Positions 1 to 12,430 of a stretch of 64,000 bases of DNA are shown here, piece after piece. The notes below the pieces were generated by a model. The model saw only the letters and a list, made by a program, of their open reading frames with translations. It had not been told where the DNA came from and ran no database searches. Position numbers and translations under genes: made by a program. This stretch comes from Vitellaria paradoxa (Eukaryota; Streptophyta; Magnoliopsida; Ericales; Sapotaceae): assembly GCA_019916065.1 (NCBI GenBank), contig CM034239.1, forward strand, positions 41,680,663-41,744,662, given 5' to 3'. How positions within the stretch are numbered: the first letter of the stretch is position 1; every line of letters begins with the position of its first letter.

Positions 1-639
1 CCATTGGTTATTTTTGTTACGTAGAGAAAAATTAAGAATTGGACAACATCAATATACAGGGGACCTAGCATTGACATTCGGGATGAAAATTAGTCAGAGT
101 TCTTTTTTTTTTTTTTAAGTTTGATTTGTGGCTAAAATAATTTTGAATTAATTTGATTTTTGATTTGTTTAAAATTGAGATCGAATTTGAATTTAAAATA
201 GTTTATCTCGAAAGTTTACAAGTCGGTTCGATAAAATAATATATATTATATAATATTTTTGTATATTTTAATAATATTTTAAAATGATACCATTTTAATT
301 TAACCGAGATATTCATAAGTTAATTTTGAACCTAAATTTTTCTTTATTAAACTGAAACTCGAATAAATTAAAGTTTGACTTAGCTCGGCTCGACGCGGTT
401 CGGCTCGACCCTTATGTGTAGCTTACAAATATTTAATTGCTTAATCTGACATTCTTACTTAAAAAATTTTAAATCTTTTCCTTTTTTTCTCTAACAGATT
501 CTTAATCCGACACAGCCTAAAAAAAAAAAAATTCCTTTCTTTCTCTCTCCTCACTCCCCCTCCAAAAACTCGAGTGAAAGTGAAAATTTTGAATGAATAT
601 GAAATAACATATTAAAAAGATAAAAAAATAATTAATAAA

Positions 640-1110
640 AATAATATTTGAGTTTATTTAAAAAAAATACTCTTAAAAAAAGTATCAACACGTAAAAAGA
701 GAAAAAATACAAATAAAGGGAAAAATGAAAAAATAGTAAAAAAATGTGCATTGAAATATATTGCGATTTATTAAAAAAAACATAGCAATACTTGAAAGAA
801 AAAAATATAAAATAGGAAAAAAATGAAAAAGTGATAAAAATATATGCATTAAAAGTGTATGGCGATTTATTATATAAAATAAAAAAAGTCAAAACTTTAA
901 AAAAAAATTAGCAACACTTGACAAACAAAAAATATAAAATAAGGGTAAAAATAAAAATTGATAAAAATATTTACATTGAAAATGCATTGCCATTTATTAT
1001 AAAAAATACAGCAACACTTATAAGACAAATAAATAAATAAATAAAATAAGGAAAAAATAGAAAAAATTGAGAAATTATATACGTTGAAAGTGCATTAATT
1101 ATAATTTATT
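640..1110. repeat. degenerate tandem repeat, units about 100-125 bp
   Basis: Three to four imperfect units are visible. Each carries the order GCATTGAAA..TGCATTG, then CGATTTATTA, then TAGCAACACTTG, then an A-rich stretch ending GATAAAAATAT. Unit starts lie near 747, 847, 975 and 1081. It could be the inner part of a decayed mobile element. Confidence 0.55.
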
Positions 1111-2379
1111 ATGTAGAATAGATATATAGAAAATTGATTGGAAATAGAAAAAAAATCACAACTCCGAAAAAAATCAAAATAAAAATAGAAAAAAAAAGTG
1201 TCCCTAAGAAGAAAAATTAAAAAAAAAGGCAAATAGAAATGTAAAATATTAATAAACTTTAAATAGGAAGAATAAAAAGACTTTTATCATTAATCTTTAA
1301 AAAAAAAAGAAAACTAAAAAATAAGAGGGACATAATTGGAAATAAATGGCCCAAAAAGACCATTAAAAGTCACAATGTTATTCTCAGTTATTATATAGAG
1401 ACTTCATTCGGGATTACAAAATATTCTGAAAAATGGTAAAAAATTTTTAAAAATTTAAAAAATGATTCATTTTTTATTTTAATGCATGAATTGTGAACTC
1501 ACAATATCTTATTTTATCTTACTTTTTGTCACTTTAAACACACCCTCTGGCAAGCCCGGAGTTTCGGACCCGACAAGCGTTCCCGACCCGGCCCATGGCC
1601 TCCTGGGCTTATTGATGAAGCGTTGACTGGATTAAAATATTGGACTCATTGTTGCGTTGTTGAGAAGCCTTATATGCTTCTGTCGCCCCAAACTTTTCAA
1701 TTGGTGATTTTCCATTTTTTGTTTTGAGTTAGCAATAGAGTAATATATTCTTAGATCGTCATATTTTGGGCCTTTATCATATTAATTATATTCGTTAAAA
1801 AATTGCAAACATCTAAAATAATAGAATTAACATGAGAGTGAAAATTTTATTTTTTTAACCATACATTAATTTTTAAAAATATTTTTTATAAATTTTTTTA
1901 AAGTGATAAACAAATCATGTAAATTGAAAAATTCAATTCAAATATTGAAAAGTGCTTATATATAGAATTCTAGCCAATTTATGAAATACTTACTAACTTT
2001 CCATCTACAATAATTAATAATTTTTTTTATATTTAATTAGAATTCATTCGAGGTGAAAAAATATAAACTTAATTTGATTTCTGAGAGTAAATTAATATAT
2101 GTACATAACTAATAAAACAACTGAATTTTTTCTGAAGTGAGATTAAATATATATAATTATAAATATTATCTTGAGAGTAAATTATTTATTTTCAGAAAAA
2201 ATTAAAAGATATAATTATAAGAATCATTCTGCTATAGAATTAAATAAATAACTAAACTATAAAATAATTATTTTGCTATTGAATTAAATAATTAAAAATA
2301 TAAAAATAATTTCAACCCATCCAATTATTAAATAAAATAGATATATTTTGGATATATTGAAGAAAATTTACTTATTTTG

Positions 2380-2700
2380 GGGTTGTGACACTTGGTTTAC
2401 TTTTCTATTTTTTGTTTTTTATTTTCTATTTTATGTGTTTTATGTTTTAAAAATCTCAAAAAATGAAAAACAGAAAAAAGTAAAAAACAGAAAATGTACT
2501 TGGTTTGACATTTTTTATTTTTGTATTTTGAAATTTTTCTTCTTTTGAGTTAAAAATGCTTAAAACAATTTTTTTTTCATTTCCATTTCATGTGTAAATT
2601 CATTTTATGTCTTTTAAAAAGAATTTTGAAAAAATAAATGATCAAATACATTTTGAGTTATTTTCCTTATTTTCAAAAATGCAAAACAAAAATTGGGTTC
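2380..2700 (+). repeat. AT-rich dispersed repeat, copy 1 of 3
   Basis: This stretch of about 320 bp contains ACTTGGTTTAC, TTTTATTTTCTATTT and, near its end, TGATCAAATACATTTTGAG in a fixed order. The same order occurs at 3170-3490, and in reverse complement at 8645-8945. It is probably a short non-autonomous element; no clear target duplication was found. Confidence 0.6.
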
Positions 2701-3169
2701 AGAAGAAATATAGCAAATGGTAACTTAATATTTTGAAAAATTTTAATATTTTTCACATTTAATTTTACCACTTTAATTAAAAGATTTTTGATTATCTTCT
2801 ATATAGAAAATTTTAGTAACAAATTAATCTAATTATAAATTGAATTCATTGTAGATAAAATGTATCTAAATTAATATAAATTTTAAAAATTCAACATTAT
2901 AAGTAAGTAATTAATCAAAGAATTAAAAAAATTCATTCCAAATTAAAAGTATCTAATTCAATAGAAATTATGACACTCAATTAATGACCTTCCTAATCTA
3001 TTAATTAAATAAAAATTTATAGGTCATTAGAATTTGCTTACGATGAAAGTTTATTTAAATTGAAAGAAATTTCAATAGCCAATAAAATTTTCTTCTTAAT
3101 TTATTCAATTATTAATTTCTAGTTCTTGCTCTACTTTTAAAACATTAAGTTATTTTCTATTCGTAAGAC

Positions 3170-3490
3170 TGGCATTTGATTTACATTTTTATTTTTTATT
3201 GTTTGTTTTTATTTTCTATTTCATGCTTTTTATTTTGATATTTATATTTTAAGAATATTAAAAAAACGTTTGATTTAACATTTTTTCTTTTTCATATTTT
3301 GAAATTCTTCTTATTTTGAATCAAAAGAACTTAAAATAATTTTTGGTGATTTTATATTTTGTGTGCAAACCTATTTTTTATTTTTTAAAATAAGTTATGA
3401 AAATACGAGTGATCAAATGTGTTCATCAAATGCGTTTTAATTGAATTGTTTTCTTATTTTTAAAAAATATAAAATAAACAATGAATTTAA
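3170..3490 (+). repeat. AT-rich dispersed repeat, copy 2 of 3
   Basis: Same order of motifs as 2380-2700: ATTTGATTTACATTT, TATTTTCTATTTCATG, AAATTCTTCTTATTTTGA, then GTGATCAAATG. It is a direct copy, diverged by substitutions and small indels, and lies just upstream of F-box locus A. Confidence 0.6.
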
Positions 3491-3703
3491 AATAGGTATA
3501 CCAACTAGGCTTAAGCAATTAATAAATCAGTTGTTGGTTTTAGAATTAATTCGATATTAAAAATATGTAATCTAATAAATATTTTTATCTATTATATTCT
3601 TAAATAATTAATAGAAGAATTACTAATAGTTATTATATTAGATATTCACATCAACCTCTACATTTTCGCACCACTTACCAAGTTTATCCCCCTAGAATTA
3701 GAT

Positions 3704-6407
3704 ATGGTAACTATAAAGTTCAGCGCAAAGCAAAGCGCTTCTCAATCTTTCTTGGGAAGAAAACCACCTCAGATTATAGTAGCCAAGAAAGAAGCTATGG
3801 AGGTTGGTGATGGTAGAATAAGCTTTCTACCAGACGCTATCATTCAGCACATCTTGTCATCCCCCCCCAAGAAGTTTGCTACGAGAACTTCAATCCTATC
3901 AAAGAGATGGGAATCCCTCTGGGCGACATTTCCCACCGTTGATCTTGATAAGCGAGATTTTGAATATGTTGGTATGTCAACGTGCAGAGATAAATTCCTA
4001 GAATGCATGCAATTACACCTATGGCGTCACGACTTCACACACTTGCAGAAGTTACGAATCTAGACTCTCATTCGAGGTAATCCGGAGCTTCACCTTCTTC
4101 TCGATCAATTTGTCGATTCAGCAATGAGAGGTAATTTGCAACAACTTGATTTGAGCATTTCTAGTCCAATTCACCTCGTTCATAAAGAAAGCAGGAGCTG
4201 CTATCTGTTGCCCCAAACTTTATTTTCTTCTGGAAAGTTTTTGGTTAGTTTGATACATCAAGGTTGCCGCTTTGAGGACATTGAGGAAGTGAATTTTCCA
4301 TTGCTTAAAACTGTCTCACTCTCAAATGTACACTTGACAGAGGAGTTTCTCTTCAAAATGATAAGCGGTTGCCCTGTGATCGAAACCTTGTCTTTAGCAC
4401 ACTGTCATGGGGTGAATTACGTGAAACTTTCTAATAAAAAAATCAAACACTTGGTTTTGGGGGGTTTCAGAAAACTGGAGACAATTGAGGTGGATGTCCC
4501 AAATCTCAATTCTTTCACATGCAGTGGACATTTTTTTATAGACAGTGATGGCTTACAACTTTCAGCATTCGACAACTTCAGTGCTAAAGTACTAGAAAAT
4601 CTTCACACTCTATCGCTGTCTTATCTACACGTGAACATGGAGACATTCTACTGCATGATTATAAACTCTCCAAACCTAGAGGCTATGTGTCTGGAAAGGT
4701 GTAAATTTTCAATGAAGCCTCTAATTTCTGGGGAAAATCTGAAGAAATTAACAATTCGAAATTGCATCTTTGAAGATGAAACAAAAATCGTTGCACCCAA
4801 TCTTCAAAGTTTAGGGTTTGCTGATAGTGTCAATGGTAATAATTTCAGCAGTGAAATTGGTTTCCAAAGTCTTACAACTCTTCCACTAGCAGGGAATATT
4901 TATTTGATTGATGATGCACTCCAATACATATTCACAAATTGTCCCGCGCTCGTGTCCTTGACCTTGGAAAGGTGCCATGGATTGAAGCACCTCAATATTG
5001 TGAGCAAAAAACTTGAGAAGTTGGAGTTAAATGAATGTCCAGATATGAAAGATGCAATCATTGAAGCTCCTAATTTGGTATTCTTTAATTATACTAGACA
5101 ACTATTGAGGTATTATTGGCTATTTACCTTCGCACTGTTTACTGCGGAAGTACGTTTGAAAGAACAGAATCATCATCACGATGATGATAATGATGAAGAT
5201 AGTTCTTGGTTTGCAAGGTTCAGGAATCTTCTTCAAGAGTTTGGCAATGCAAGATCGTTATCATTAGTTAGTGAATGCCATAAGGTAATTAACTTTATAT
5301 ATATTATATATATTGTTCTAGCTTACTACTATGTATAAAGCATCTGACTACAAGTGATCAAGGTTATTACCATAATATTTGGAAGTGCAAGTTTCCCTTT
5401 TGTAGATTAGTTAACCCTTGAAAAGGTTGTTTATAGGTTCCAAAGAAATTAGCCTTGGTGATAAATCTTTCGTAGGTTCGATAAATTGTTGGCTAATTTG
5501 AAATTAACTTGGAATATATATATATATATATATATAAGATTTGGTATATGTAATTTAGTGATGAATTGTATAAGTAAAAACGGAGGGCAAGGCAGAATTA
5601 ATGATGAAAAAATATTGTATAATGTTTTACAATTTGAGTTAATGGCTTTCGGAATGTCATTTGCAAAGAGTGCTGGTAGGTTGATTCACAATTAATGCAC
5701 ACATAAATCTCTCTCGTGCGCGCACACGAACAGAAAAGATAGGTATCTTCGAGTTGTTGTTGCTATTCATATTAATATTCTCCATCATATTCAGATGAGC
5801 TTTGTATCAATAAGATAATTTGCAATCCTCAAATCAAATAATAAGATAATTTTTCTTTTTATTGCTACATACATCAAGTGCAAAATCATCCCCGGGAACA
5901 AAAGCACACGTCCGCCGCTACATTACCTTAGTCTTCTGCAGGTGAAAACAAGGTTAGGAGCGATGGGACTTCTTCAATTCTTATCTGGGTTGCTTAACAT
6001 TTCAATTTGCCATGAATCTATATTCATGGATCTGGGCTCCACTGCCATCAACCCTAAGGTAATAAAGCCTTTCCTAGTTTTTCCCTTTTTCTTTAATTTT
6101 ATGCTAGGTTATATTCTTAAACATGTGAATTAATTTACTTGAAATGAAAACCATTCCCTCGGATTTCCGGTTTGAGAGTCTACAACAAAATGACCAGGCA
6201 GGCCTGCTGTACGCACCGTTGTCTGCACACAATTGTGCAAGAGAGCACCTCGTAGGAGCAAGCATCGAAATGTTTGAAGGCAGTGCTGAGTAGATGCAGC
6301 TCGTTAAGTTTTTGCTGAATGAAGCAGTGACCTTGAAGACTATGTCCATTGCTATCGAGGAGAAAATTACTAGTAGCTTGCAGCGAGGGACGATAATGCA
6401 TGGATGA
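3704..6407 (+). pseudogene. F-box/LRR gene, locus A (type I), broken
   Basis: F-box/LRR proteins bind SKP1 through the F-box and present substrates to SCF ubiquitin ligase through the repeats. Three phase-0 exons can be drawn. Exon 1 (3704-5284) holds the F-box (ISFLPDAIIQHILSS, then SILSKRWESLWATF) and a run of leucine-rich repeats, then an acidic stretch HHHDDDNDED. Exon 2 is 5942-6058 and exon 3 6171-6407 (FBD-like: IEMFEGS, QLVKFLLNEAVTLK). ATG 3704 is the first start; ATG 3797, nearer the F-box, is equally possible. Three lesions are seen: an in-frame TAG at 4061-4063 between the F-box and the LRRs, an in-frame TAG at 6291-6293 where paralogues D and G read GAA, and the exon-3 acceptor reading CGG (6168-6170) where they read CAG. 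An expressed truncated F-box protein of about 119 residues cannot be excluded. It is the most complete type I copy in the window. Confidence 0.85.
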
Positions 6408-7002
6408 GATAAATAACTATGTCAAGGTTTCTCCTACAGCAAGAATTGTATTTTGTTAGTTCACTCACGTCAAAGATGGCACATTCCAAATCAATACATT
6501 GATTCGGTCGAGCTTTAATTCAACTGAATTGTATAATAAAGCTTGCTGCTGTTAAGTACCAGTTCTCTGTTTGGTGTTTCCAGAAATGTTGAACTTAATT
6601 TCAGGCTTAATTATGCCAAGTTTATGACTAATTTCTGAGATTGAAGTTTGATATTTAAACTTTTAATTTATTGATCAATCTGCGCGCATTAATTCCACTT
6701 TTGATTTGCTCGATCGCTTTCTGTACATAACTGTTTTTAATTAGTGGTTTCATTGGCTGTATGATTTTCTTCCACTTTAGAACTCCAGATATGTACTTCC
6801 AACAATTTGAAACGAGAACAATCAAATATTAGCTTGGACAAGCAAAAGAATCACATGTATTCTTAATACAGTGGCAGACTACTTCCTTTCGACTCTTGCA
6901 AATCCCTTGAGTTTAATTTGCGGGCGCGCAGCAGACCTAGCTTGCAACAGGTTAACTCCAGTTGCTATTTGAAATGATACTCGCCACCTTTTTTCAACTC
7001 TC
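6408..7002. other. intergenic, 3' flank of locus A
   Basis: No gene seen. The sequence is less repetitive than its surroundings and may include the former 3' UTR of locus A. Confidence 0.4.
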
Positions 7003-7930
7003 AACGGGGACGGAGCTACTGTAGGTACAGGGGTGGCCATGATTCTCTAGTTTTTGATATTCTAACTGTAGATAAATATTATGTTTTATTAGAAGTAATT
7101 ATCATTAATAATTGTTAGATTATTTCTAAAATATTCCTATATATATATATATATATCTTAAATTGATACGTATCTTAAATTAGATATCTTAAATATGTCA
7201 ACTCTTCTTTTATTCTAACAATAATGACTCCCTCAAAGAGCCTCTCCATATGATCATTTTTACAAATGAAGAGCCCCTCTATTAATAATAGCCCTCTTTT
7301 ACAAATAAAAAAATTAATAAAACAAAAAAAAATATAATTTCTCATTACTTTAATACAAACTCACAAATTTTTACCCTCCTTCTCCTCCTCCTCTCTCTCT
7401 CCCTCTCCCCCTTTAGATTTCTCTCTCCCGTATCATTATTTTTTCACCTTTTCACATTCTTTTTTTTTTTACACTTTGGCTGCGTTTGGCGTGCAAAATT
7501 TTGTTGAAAATCTCTGAAAATTTCTATAAATCTCTGTTAACTTTATATCACATCAACTTTTTTCTCTCACTGCACGCATTACGAACTCTCTCCAAATCAC
7601 AATTTATCTCAATTTATCTCATTTTTTCTTACTCCAAACAAATCATCTTTATTTTCTCTTATTTGCTTCACTCTTCTCTTTTCTACTCTCTACAAATCAT
7701 TTTTTTTTTGTTAAAATAAAACCATGAAAAAAAGTTTGAGATTTAAACTACTAACGAGAAAACGATGCAAAAGAACATTACTGAGGGCAACCATATCACC
7801 AAAAGAAATTTTTTAGTTCCAGTGAAAATAAATCTCAAATAAATGGATAGCGTTCTTTGATCAATGGTTAAAATTATTTTACTAAAAATTTTTTGGCCCC
7901 CTATTATAAAATCTTAGTTTCGTCCTTGTT
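7003..7930. mobile_element. inverted-repeat element with GGGACGGAGCTA-type ends
   Basis: The left end reads AACGGGGACGGAGCTA. The right end, in reverse complement, reads AACAAGGACGAAACTAA, giving terminal inverted repeats of about 15 bp with a few mismatches. Inside the ends, GGGGTGGCCA and TTGGCCCCC also mirror each other. No transposase frame is visible. A second small repeat (7478-7650) lies within. Class unknown, possibly hAT- or Mutator-derived. Confidence 0.55.
7478..7650 (-). repeat. GTTTGG-end MITE family M, copy 1
   Basis: Matches, in reverse complement, the copies at 61952-62109 and 63507-63665. Shared pieces are ATAAATCTCTGTTAA, ATATCACATCAACTTTTTTC, CATTACGAACTCT and TTCTTACTCCAAACAAA. 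Related, more diverged copies are at 31262-31411, 51173-51298 and 52553-52700. It is non-coding; the open frame across it is an artefact. Confidence 0.7.
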
Positions 7931-8179
7931 TACATTATTTTCTTTTTTCTATTAATATGCTTAAATTTTATATTTCTCATAAATCAATTCAATTAAATTA
8001 TTAAATTCAAAGATATGTTTCAAATATAGAATTTTATTTATTAAATTAAATCAAATCAATTTTTTATTTTAAAATCAAATCGATTGTAAGAGAGAAATAT
8101 TTCCAAAACAAAGTGTAAGTGTTTGGAAAAGGCAAAAATTCAGACATAATCCAACTATAGACATTTGACTGCAAATCAA

Positions 8180-9040
8180 ACTCTATCAAATACAATTACT
8201 AATAAAGTTTAATCACAAGAATGTTGTAAGCTATCACAAAGCATTGTTGTAAGCAATCACAAAGGGCCTTCAGAATTGTTGTTGTAAGCAACGAGTCCTC
8301 AGAATGTTGTAATCTTTAGAATTGTTTGTATCCTGAAGGAGTCTCAATCGCTTATAACTCCACAGCAACCCAGTGGTGTTGAATAACTCCTTTTTTAATG
8401 GTGACTCCTCAATCACTTGTAACTCTAATAAATCAACAGTAACCTAGTAGTTGATCGCTTGTAATTAATTCCGCAATAACCTAGTGGAGTGGGGTGAATA
8501 TATAACTCCTCACTGTAACCTAGTGGAGGTAAGTAATTATTCCCAATGGCGTAAATAACTCCTCTGTTATATCTTGGAGGAGTCTCAATCGCTTGTAACT
8601 GTGCAACAACCTAGTGATGTTGAATACCAGTTTCTTTAATGTATCATTTGATATATTTATTTTGAGTTCGTTTTTTATTTTGTATTTTTGAAAATAAGAA
8701 AAATAGTTCAAAATATATTTGATCATTCGTGTTTTTAAAATCTATTTTAGAAAACAAAAAATAAGTTTACACATGAAATTCAAAATAGCTGAAAATTATT
8801 TTGAACATTTTTAACCCAAAATAAGAAAAATCTAAAACATAAAAAATAAAAAATGTTATGTTTTCCATGTTTTGAAAATTTTAAAGCATAAAACATATAA
8901 AACAAAAAATAATAAATAAAAATACAAATCAAATGTCACCTGAATAATTCATTTTCAGTGGAGTTGAATAAGTACTCCACTTTGTTGTATTCTGAAACAA
9001 TTTCACTTGCAAATTTTGCAAATACCTAGTGGGATGATTT
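8180..9040. repeat. degenerate tandem repeat interrupted by an AT-rich element
   Basis: Units built from CAATCGCTTGTAACT, CAATAACCTAGTGG and TTGAATAACTCC recur from about 8320 to 8640, and again at 8945-9035 after an interruption. Before them, GTTGTAAGCAATCACAAAG recurs at 8225-8265. The interruption at 8645-8945 is an inverted copy of the repeat at 2380-2700, so it was inserted into an existing array. The array may be part of an old LTR. Confidence 0.6.
8645..8945 (-). repeat. AT-rich dispersed repeat, copy 3 of 3 (inverted)
   Basis: Reverse complement of the repeat at 2380-2700 and 3170-3490. It reads, from its right end, ACATTTGATTTGTATTT and then the same internal order, ending near TGAACTCAAAATAAA. 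It sits inside a tandem array. Confidence 0.6.
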
Positions 9041-9765
9041 TTTTTATTTGGATGGCATTATTCATTATCAAACTATTTTTGTAATATCTTTCAACGTAAT
9101 GGTATTACTAAATAGGGGTATTGCCATATATTAATTAGCTGCTGCTTGCATGCATATATATCATTTAATATGAATTTTTCAAAATACTTTTGAAATGTTC
9201 TTACTCTTTGTTTTTTTATTAATCAAATGTACGAGCTTGTTCTGAATGTAGACTAAAGGTAATCGAATTTAGTAAAAGGAAATACCTTATTAACAAGTTA
9301 AAGCATTACTTCTCTTGTATGAAAAAAAGAAAAAAAAAATCATCAGCAAGAAAGAATGTGGTTGGTAACTTCTATCCAACCATATAGGAAATAACCTGCT
9401 AAACTAATAAATTAATTAAAGCATAAATATATGGTTGGTAATTTCCTTCTTCGTGCAGGTTGTTAGATATTTGATCCACATGTACAACATTCTTTCGGGC
9501 AATAGCAAAAGCATACTACGACATTGCTTTCCCTTCAAGCAACAATTAAGACTATATATATTTAATTAGAGTGTCTTGGTACAAAGAATAAATTGGAAAC
9601 GTGACAATTATCCCGAGTACACGCACCGACCTTAGTATTTAGTTTCCGTGTATGTTATCAGTTTCTCGACCTCAAAGACATGTTTGCATAATGAAGGAAT
9701 AAGGCTTCGGTTAATTTCCAGTTATATGGTAATATTATAACTCAACTAGTCTGTGATTTTAACTA

Positions 9766-10387
9766 AGGTTGCACAAAAAAATCAAATAATCCAAAATCCG
9801 AACCAATTCGGTCATTTTGGTTCGGATTGGTTTTGGTTTATGTAATTTTTGAATCAGTTTTGGGTTAAAAAATTAGTAAACTGATATTTTTGATTTGGTT
9901 TTTAGGTTTAGTATCTCTGCTCAAACCAAACCCAACTTGATCTGGAAATAACCTAAACCAAACTCAATTCAAAAAATATAATATATAATATATATAATAT
10001 TATAAAAGTAAATAATATCAGCAATATTATGAGATTATATTTTATTATAAGTTGTACTAAATTTTAGTAATTTTTTTAAGTGATTTATCTTGATACTTTT
10101 TTTTTATTATAGAACTTGTTTACTTCATCTACTTTTTTTTTAAATGATAAATGTATAATAAATATACCCAACCCAAATAGACTCGACTCGGACTCGAAAT
10201 CTGAAAATGAACCTGAACTCGAATCGAACCGAACCAACCTAATATTTTTGGCTCAGTTTGGTTTGGTTCAGTTAAGTTTCAATTTAAAATCGATTTAGTT
10301 TTATTTCTAACTTTTATGAGTCGAAAAAAATCAATTCAGTTCTGAATTAGGTATAAATCAAAATTGATCTGATCCATGCACACTCCT
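9766..10387. mobile_element. probable non-autonomous element with TGCACA ends
   Basis: Left end GGTTGCACAAAAAAATC faces right end GATCCATGCACACTCC, an imperfect inverted repeat. Both arms are rich in CCGAACC/GGTTCGG-like words in opposite orientation (TTCGGATTGGTTTTGG on the left, CGAACCGAACCAACC on the right). This is the common look of plant hAT-like elements that start GG..TGCA. No coding capacity was found. Confidence 0.5.
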
Positions 10388-11325
10388 GATTGTAACAACA
10401 GGACATGCATGACGTAATAGTTATTTTTTTCAAATCTATTACATCTCACTGATCACTTTACAAAGCGCACATTAAATATATTACAAACAGTCATAAAGGT
10501 ACGCTCGCTATTGCTCTCAAATAATCTCTCTATAACTATTCCCTTACATTCAACTGATTTAAATATCAGAGTATTTTTGATCGGGAACCACTGCCTTGAC
10601 CTCTTTCTTTGAGTATTTTCTTTTGCAGGTTTACCGTTCAAGGGATGAAACTTGAGGATGTGGTGTGCACGTGCGGAGGAGTAATTTTTTCCCCTCATAG
10701 AGTGATCTCCAGGAATATTGCTCCATTTGTCAAATACAGTCGCAAAATGAAATGAAAAAAAAAAATGCATGTAAAATTTGATATTATTCAAGTCAAACAT
10801 AAGATGGCTATATGCGGTTTTAGTCGTTTATATACAAAACCCTAAACGGCTACATATAGCAACATACTTAATTTAAACTTAAAATCTCTAAACATAGAAA
10901 TTAAACAGAAAATTATAGGTGGGGTTTGGAGATTGGAAAAAATTTTTAAAAAATTAAAAATTAATGTTGAAATATTATAAAAATAACACACAATAAAATT
11001 TCATTGAAAAAAGTTCCAAACTTTTGGAGTTCCAAAAATGCAGCTGCCAGCCAAGTTAGGTGACGACTAAAGTTCCCAAGTTTCGATCTACTCGTGATTT
11101 CTTCCTTCCAGATTGACATTTTTCCCGCTTGAAACTTATCCGAAAAGTCAATGGCATCCTCTATATTCAAACATCAGAAACAACAGCAGTTAGTGTTGGT
11201 TTATAACCCACTGGTAGGATCAAAGAACCATTGAAGTAAAACTGTGGCAATATGTTATTACACAAAAATAGATGAAAATAAAATTAGCAAGAATTAATAA
11301 GTACCACAAATTTCTTTACCCTCCG
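10388..11325. other. intergenic, no gene seen
   Basis: The minus-strand frame at 10453-10800 has no family I recognise and overlaps a dispersed repeat motif at 10550-10640 (ATCGGGAACCAC) that recurs in the intron of gene B at 15560-15625. I do not call it a gene. The rest is AT-rich and featureless. Confidence 0.45.
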
Positions 11326-11750
11326 TTCGAAATATATCTTTCTTAAAATTGATTTGATTTTAAAATAAAAAATTAATTTGATTTGATTTGATAAATAAAA
11401 TTTTATGTTTAGAACATATTTTGAATTTAAGAATTAAATTGATTTAATTTAACAGAAATATCAAGTTTGACCATATTAATAGAAAATAAAAAATATGATA
11501 AATATAATATATATGAATAAATTTGTCCACTTGGTTAGATGGCTTAAAAAAATAATAAATTCTCGTTAAATTCTATTGTTGTGAATTGAATTTTAAATAA
11601 AATAAAAATTCTAAAATTTAAGTTATGAAATCAAGTCAAATCTAATTTATAAAATTTTATTTTTATTCTAAATATAAAAAGTAATAAGAATTCTCATCAA
11701 ACAAAATTAAATCACATTAAATTTACTATTCCAAACGTATTATTACAGAA
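11326..11750 (+). repeat. dispersed repeat N, copy 1 of 2
   Basis: About 420 bp, directly repeated at 55895-56310. Shared words include AATTGATTTGATTTTAAAAT, CATATTAATAGAAA, ATAAATTTGTCC and AAAATTTTATTTTTATTC. The ends, CCGTTCGAAA and TTCCAAACG, are weakly inverted. It is probably a MITE. A partial inverted copy may lie at 7970-8100. Confidence 0.65.
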
Positions 11751-12430
11751 TTTAAAAATCCAAATATTATGGTAATATATATCTAGCACTCGTGTAACAA
11801 AAGAATATTTTAATGTGTTCTTTTTTCAAAGTAATGGACTATCAAATTGCTACGTCATTCTAATACATTTCATGTAAATAAATTTCTATAAAATTTAAAA
11901 TTATGAAAATTAAAATGTGTGTTTTTCACTTATTTTTAAATTTTGTTTTCACTCTTTCCCCCTCACCACCGTAAGAACCAACACCAGTTACACCACTGCC
12001 CAATACCACAATCATTCATCACCATCACAATTGGTCATCGCGACTATTCACCACCAACACCGGCTTACTACTTTTTGCCTACTTGCTACCACTACTCAAG
12101 TGGTGGAATCGAGCCAAATAAGGTCAAGGTTTGATTTGCTCAAAGTTTGGCTCAAACATAAAACATAGCTCTTGAGCTTGAGTTTTTTCACAAGCTTTGC
12201 TCGCTAAAAGCATATTTAAACTTGAGCTAGGCTCGGGAATTGCTGGAGTAAGACCCAAAAATTAATCCCACCTTGTTTCCTTCTCCATTGCAAAGATTAG
12301 TTCAAATTCTCTAAAATAGAAGGTCATATTAGCCTTGAAATCAAAGGTATCTATGCTCTACAACCAACAAAAATGAAATCAACTCATTTTTCTCCTTAAT
12401 GGGAGTGCAAGGAAAAATAAAAAAAATCTA
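11751..12430. other. intergenic, no gene seen
   Basis: The frames at 11917-12168 and 11943-12134 arise from CA-rich simple sequence (CACCACC, ACCACTAC) and have no recognisable domain. A run of GAGCTTGAG/GGCTCGGG words at 12110-12240 is a repeat remnant. Confidence 0.45.

Larger units (their letters stand above)
1..3703. other. AT-rich intergenic DNA, no gene seen
   Basis: I see no convincing gene here. The open frames at 632-892 and 2348-2548 are made of homopolymer-rich repeat sequence and have no protein character. A GC-richer patch at about 1550-1690 and a TCGGCTCG-type patch at 380-410 look like fragments of old repeats. Repeats recognised inside are listed separately. Confidence 0.6.

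Noticed and set aside
5486..5695. 69-codon plus-strand frame in the first intron of locus A
   Set aside because: Lies between exon 1 and exon 2, crosses a (TA)n run, and the corresponding region in D and G is non-coding intron.
6104..6401. Minus-strand frames under exon 3 of locus A
   Set aside because: Antisense of FBD-like exon sequence that is clearly homologous to D and G in the plus sense.
8320..8640. CRISPR-like regular repeats
   Set aside because: Units vary in length and sequence and have no conserved repeat/unique spacer structure; the window is eukaryotic.
9462..9570. Exon-like stretch after TTCGTGCAG (VVRYLIHMYNILSGNSKS)
   Set aside because: Short, no family recognised, no partner exon; kept only as a weak possibility.
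10453..10800. 115-codon minus-strand frame
   Set aside because: No recognisable domain; overlaps a dispersed repeat motif shared with 15560-15625.
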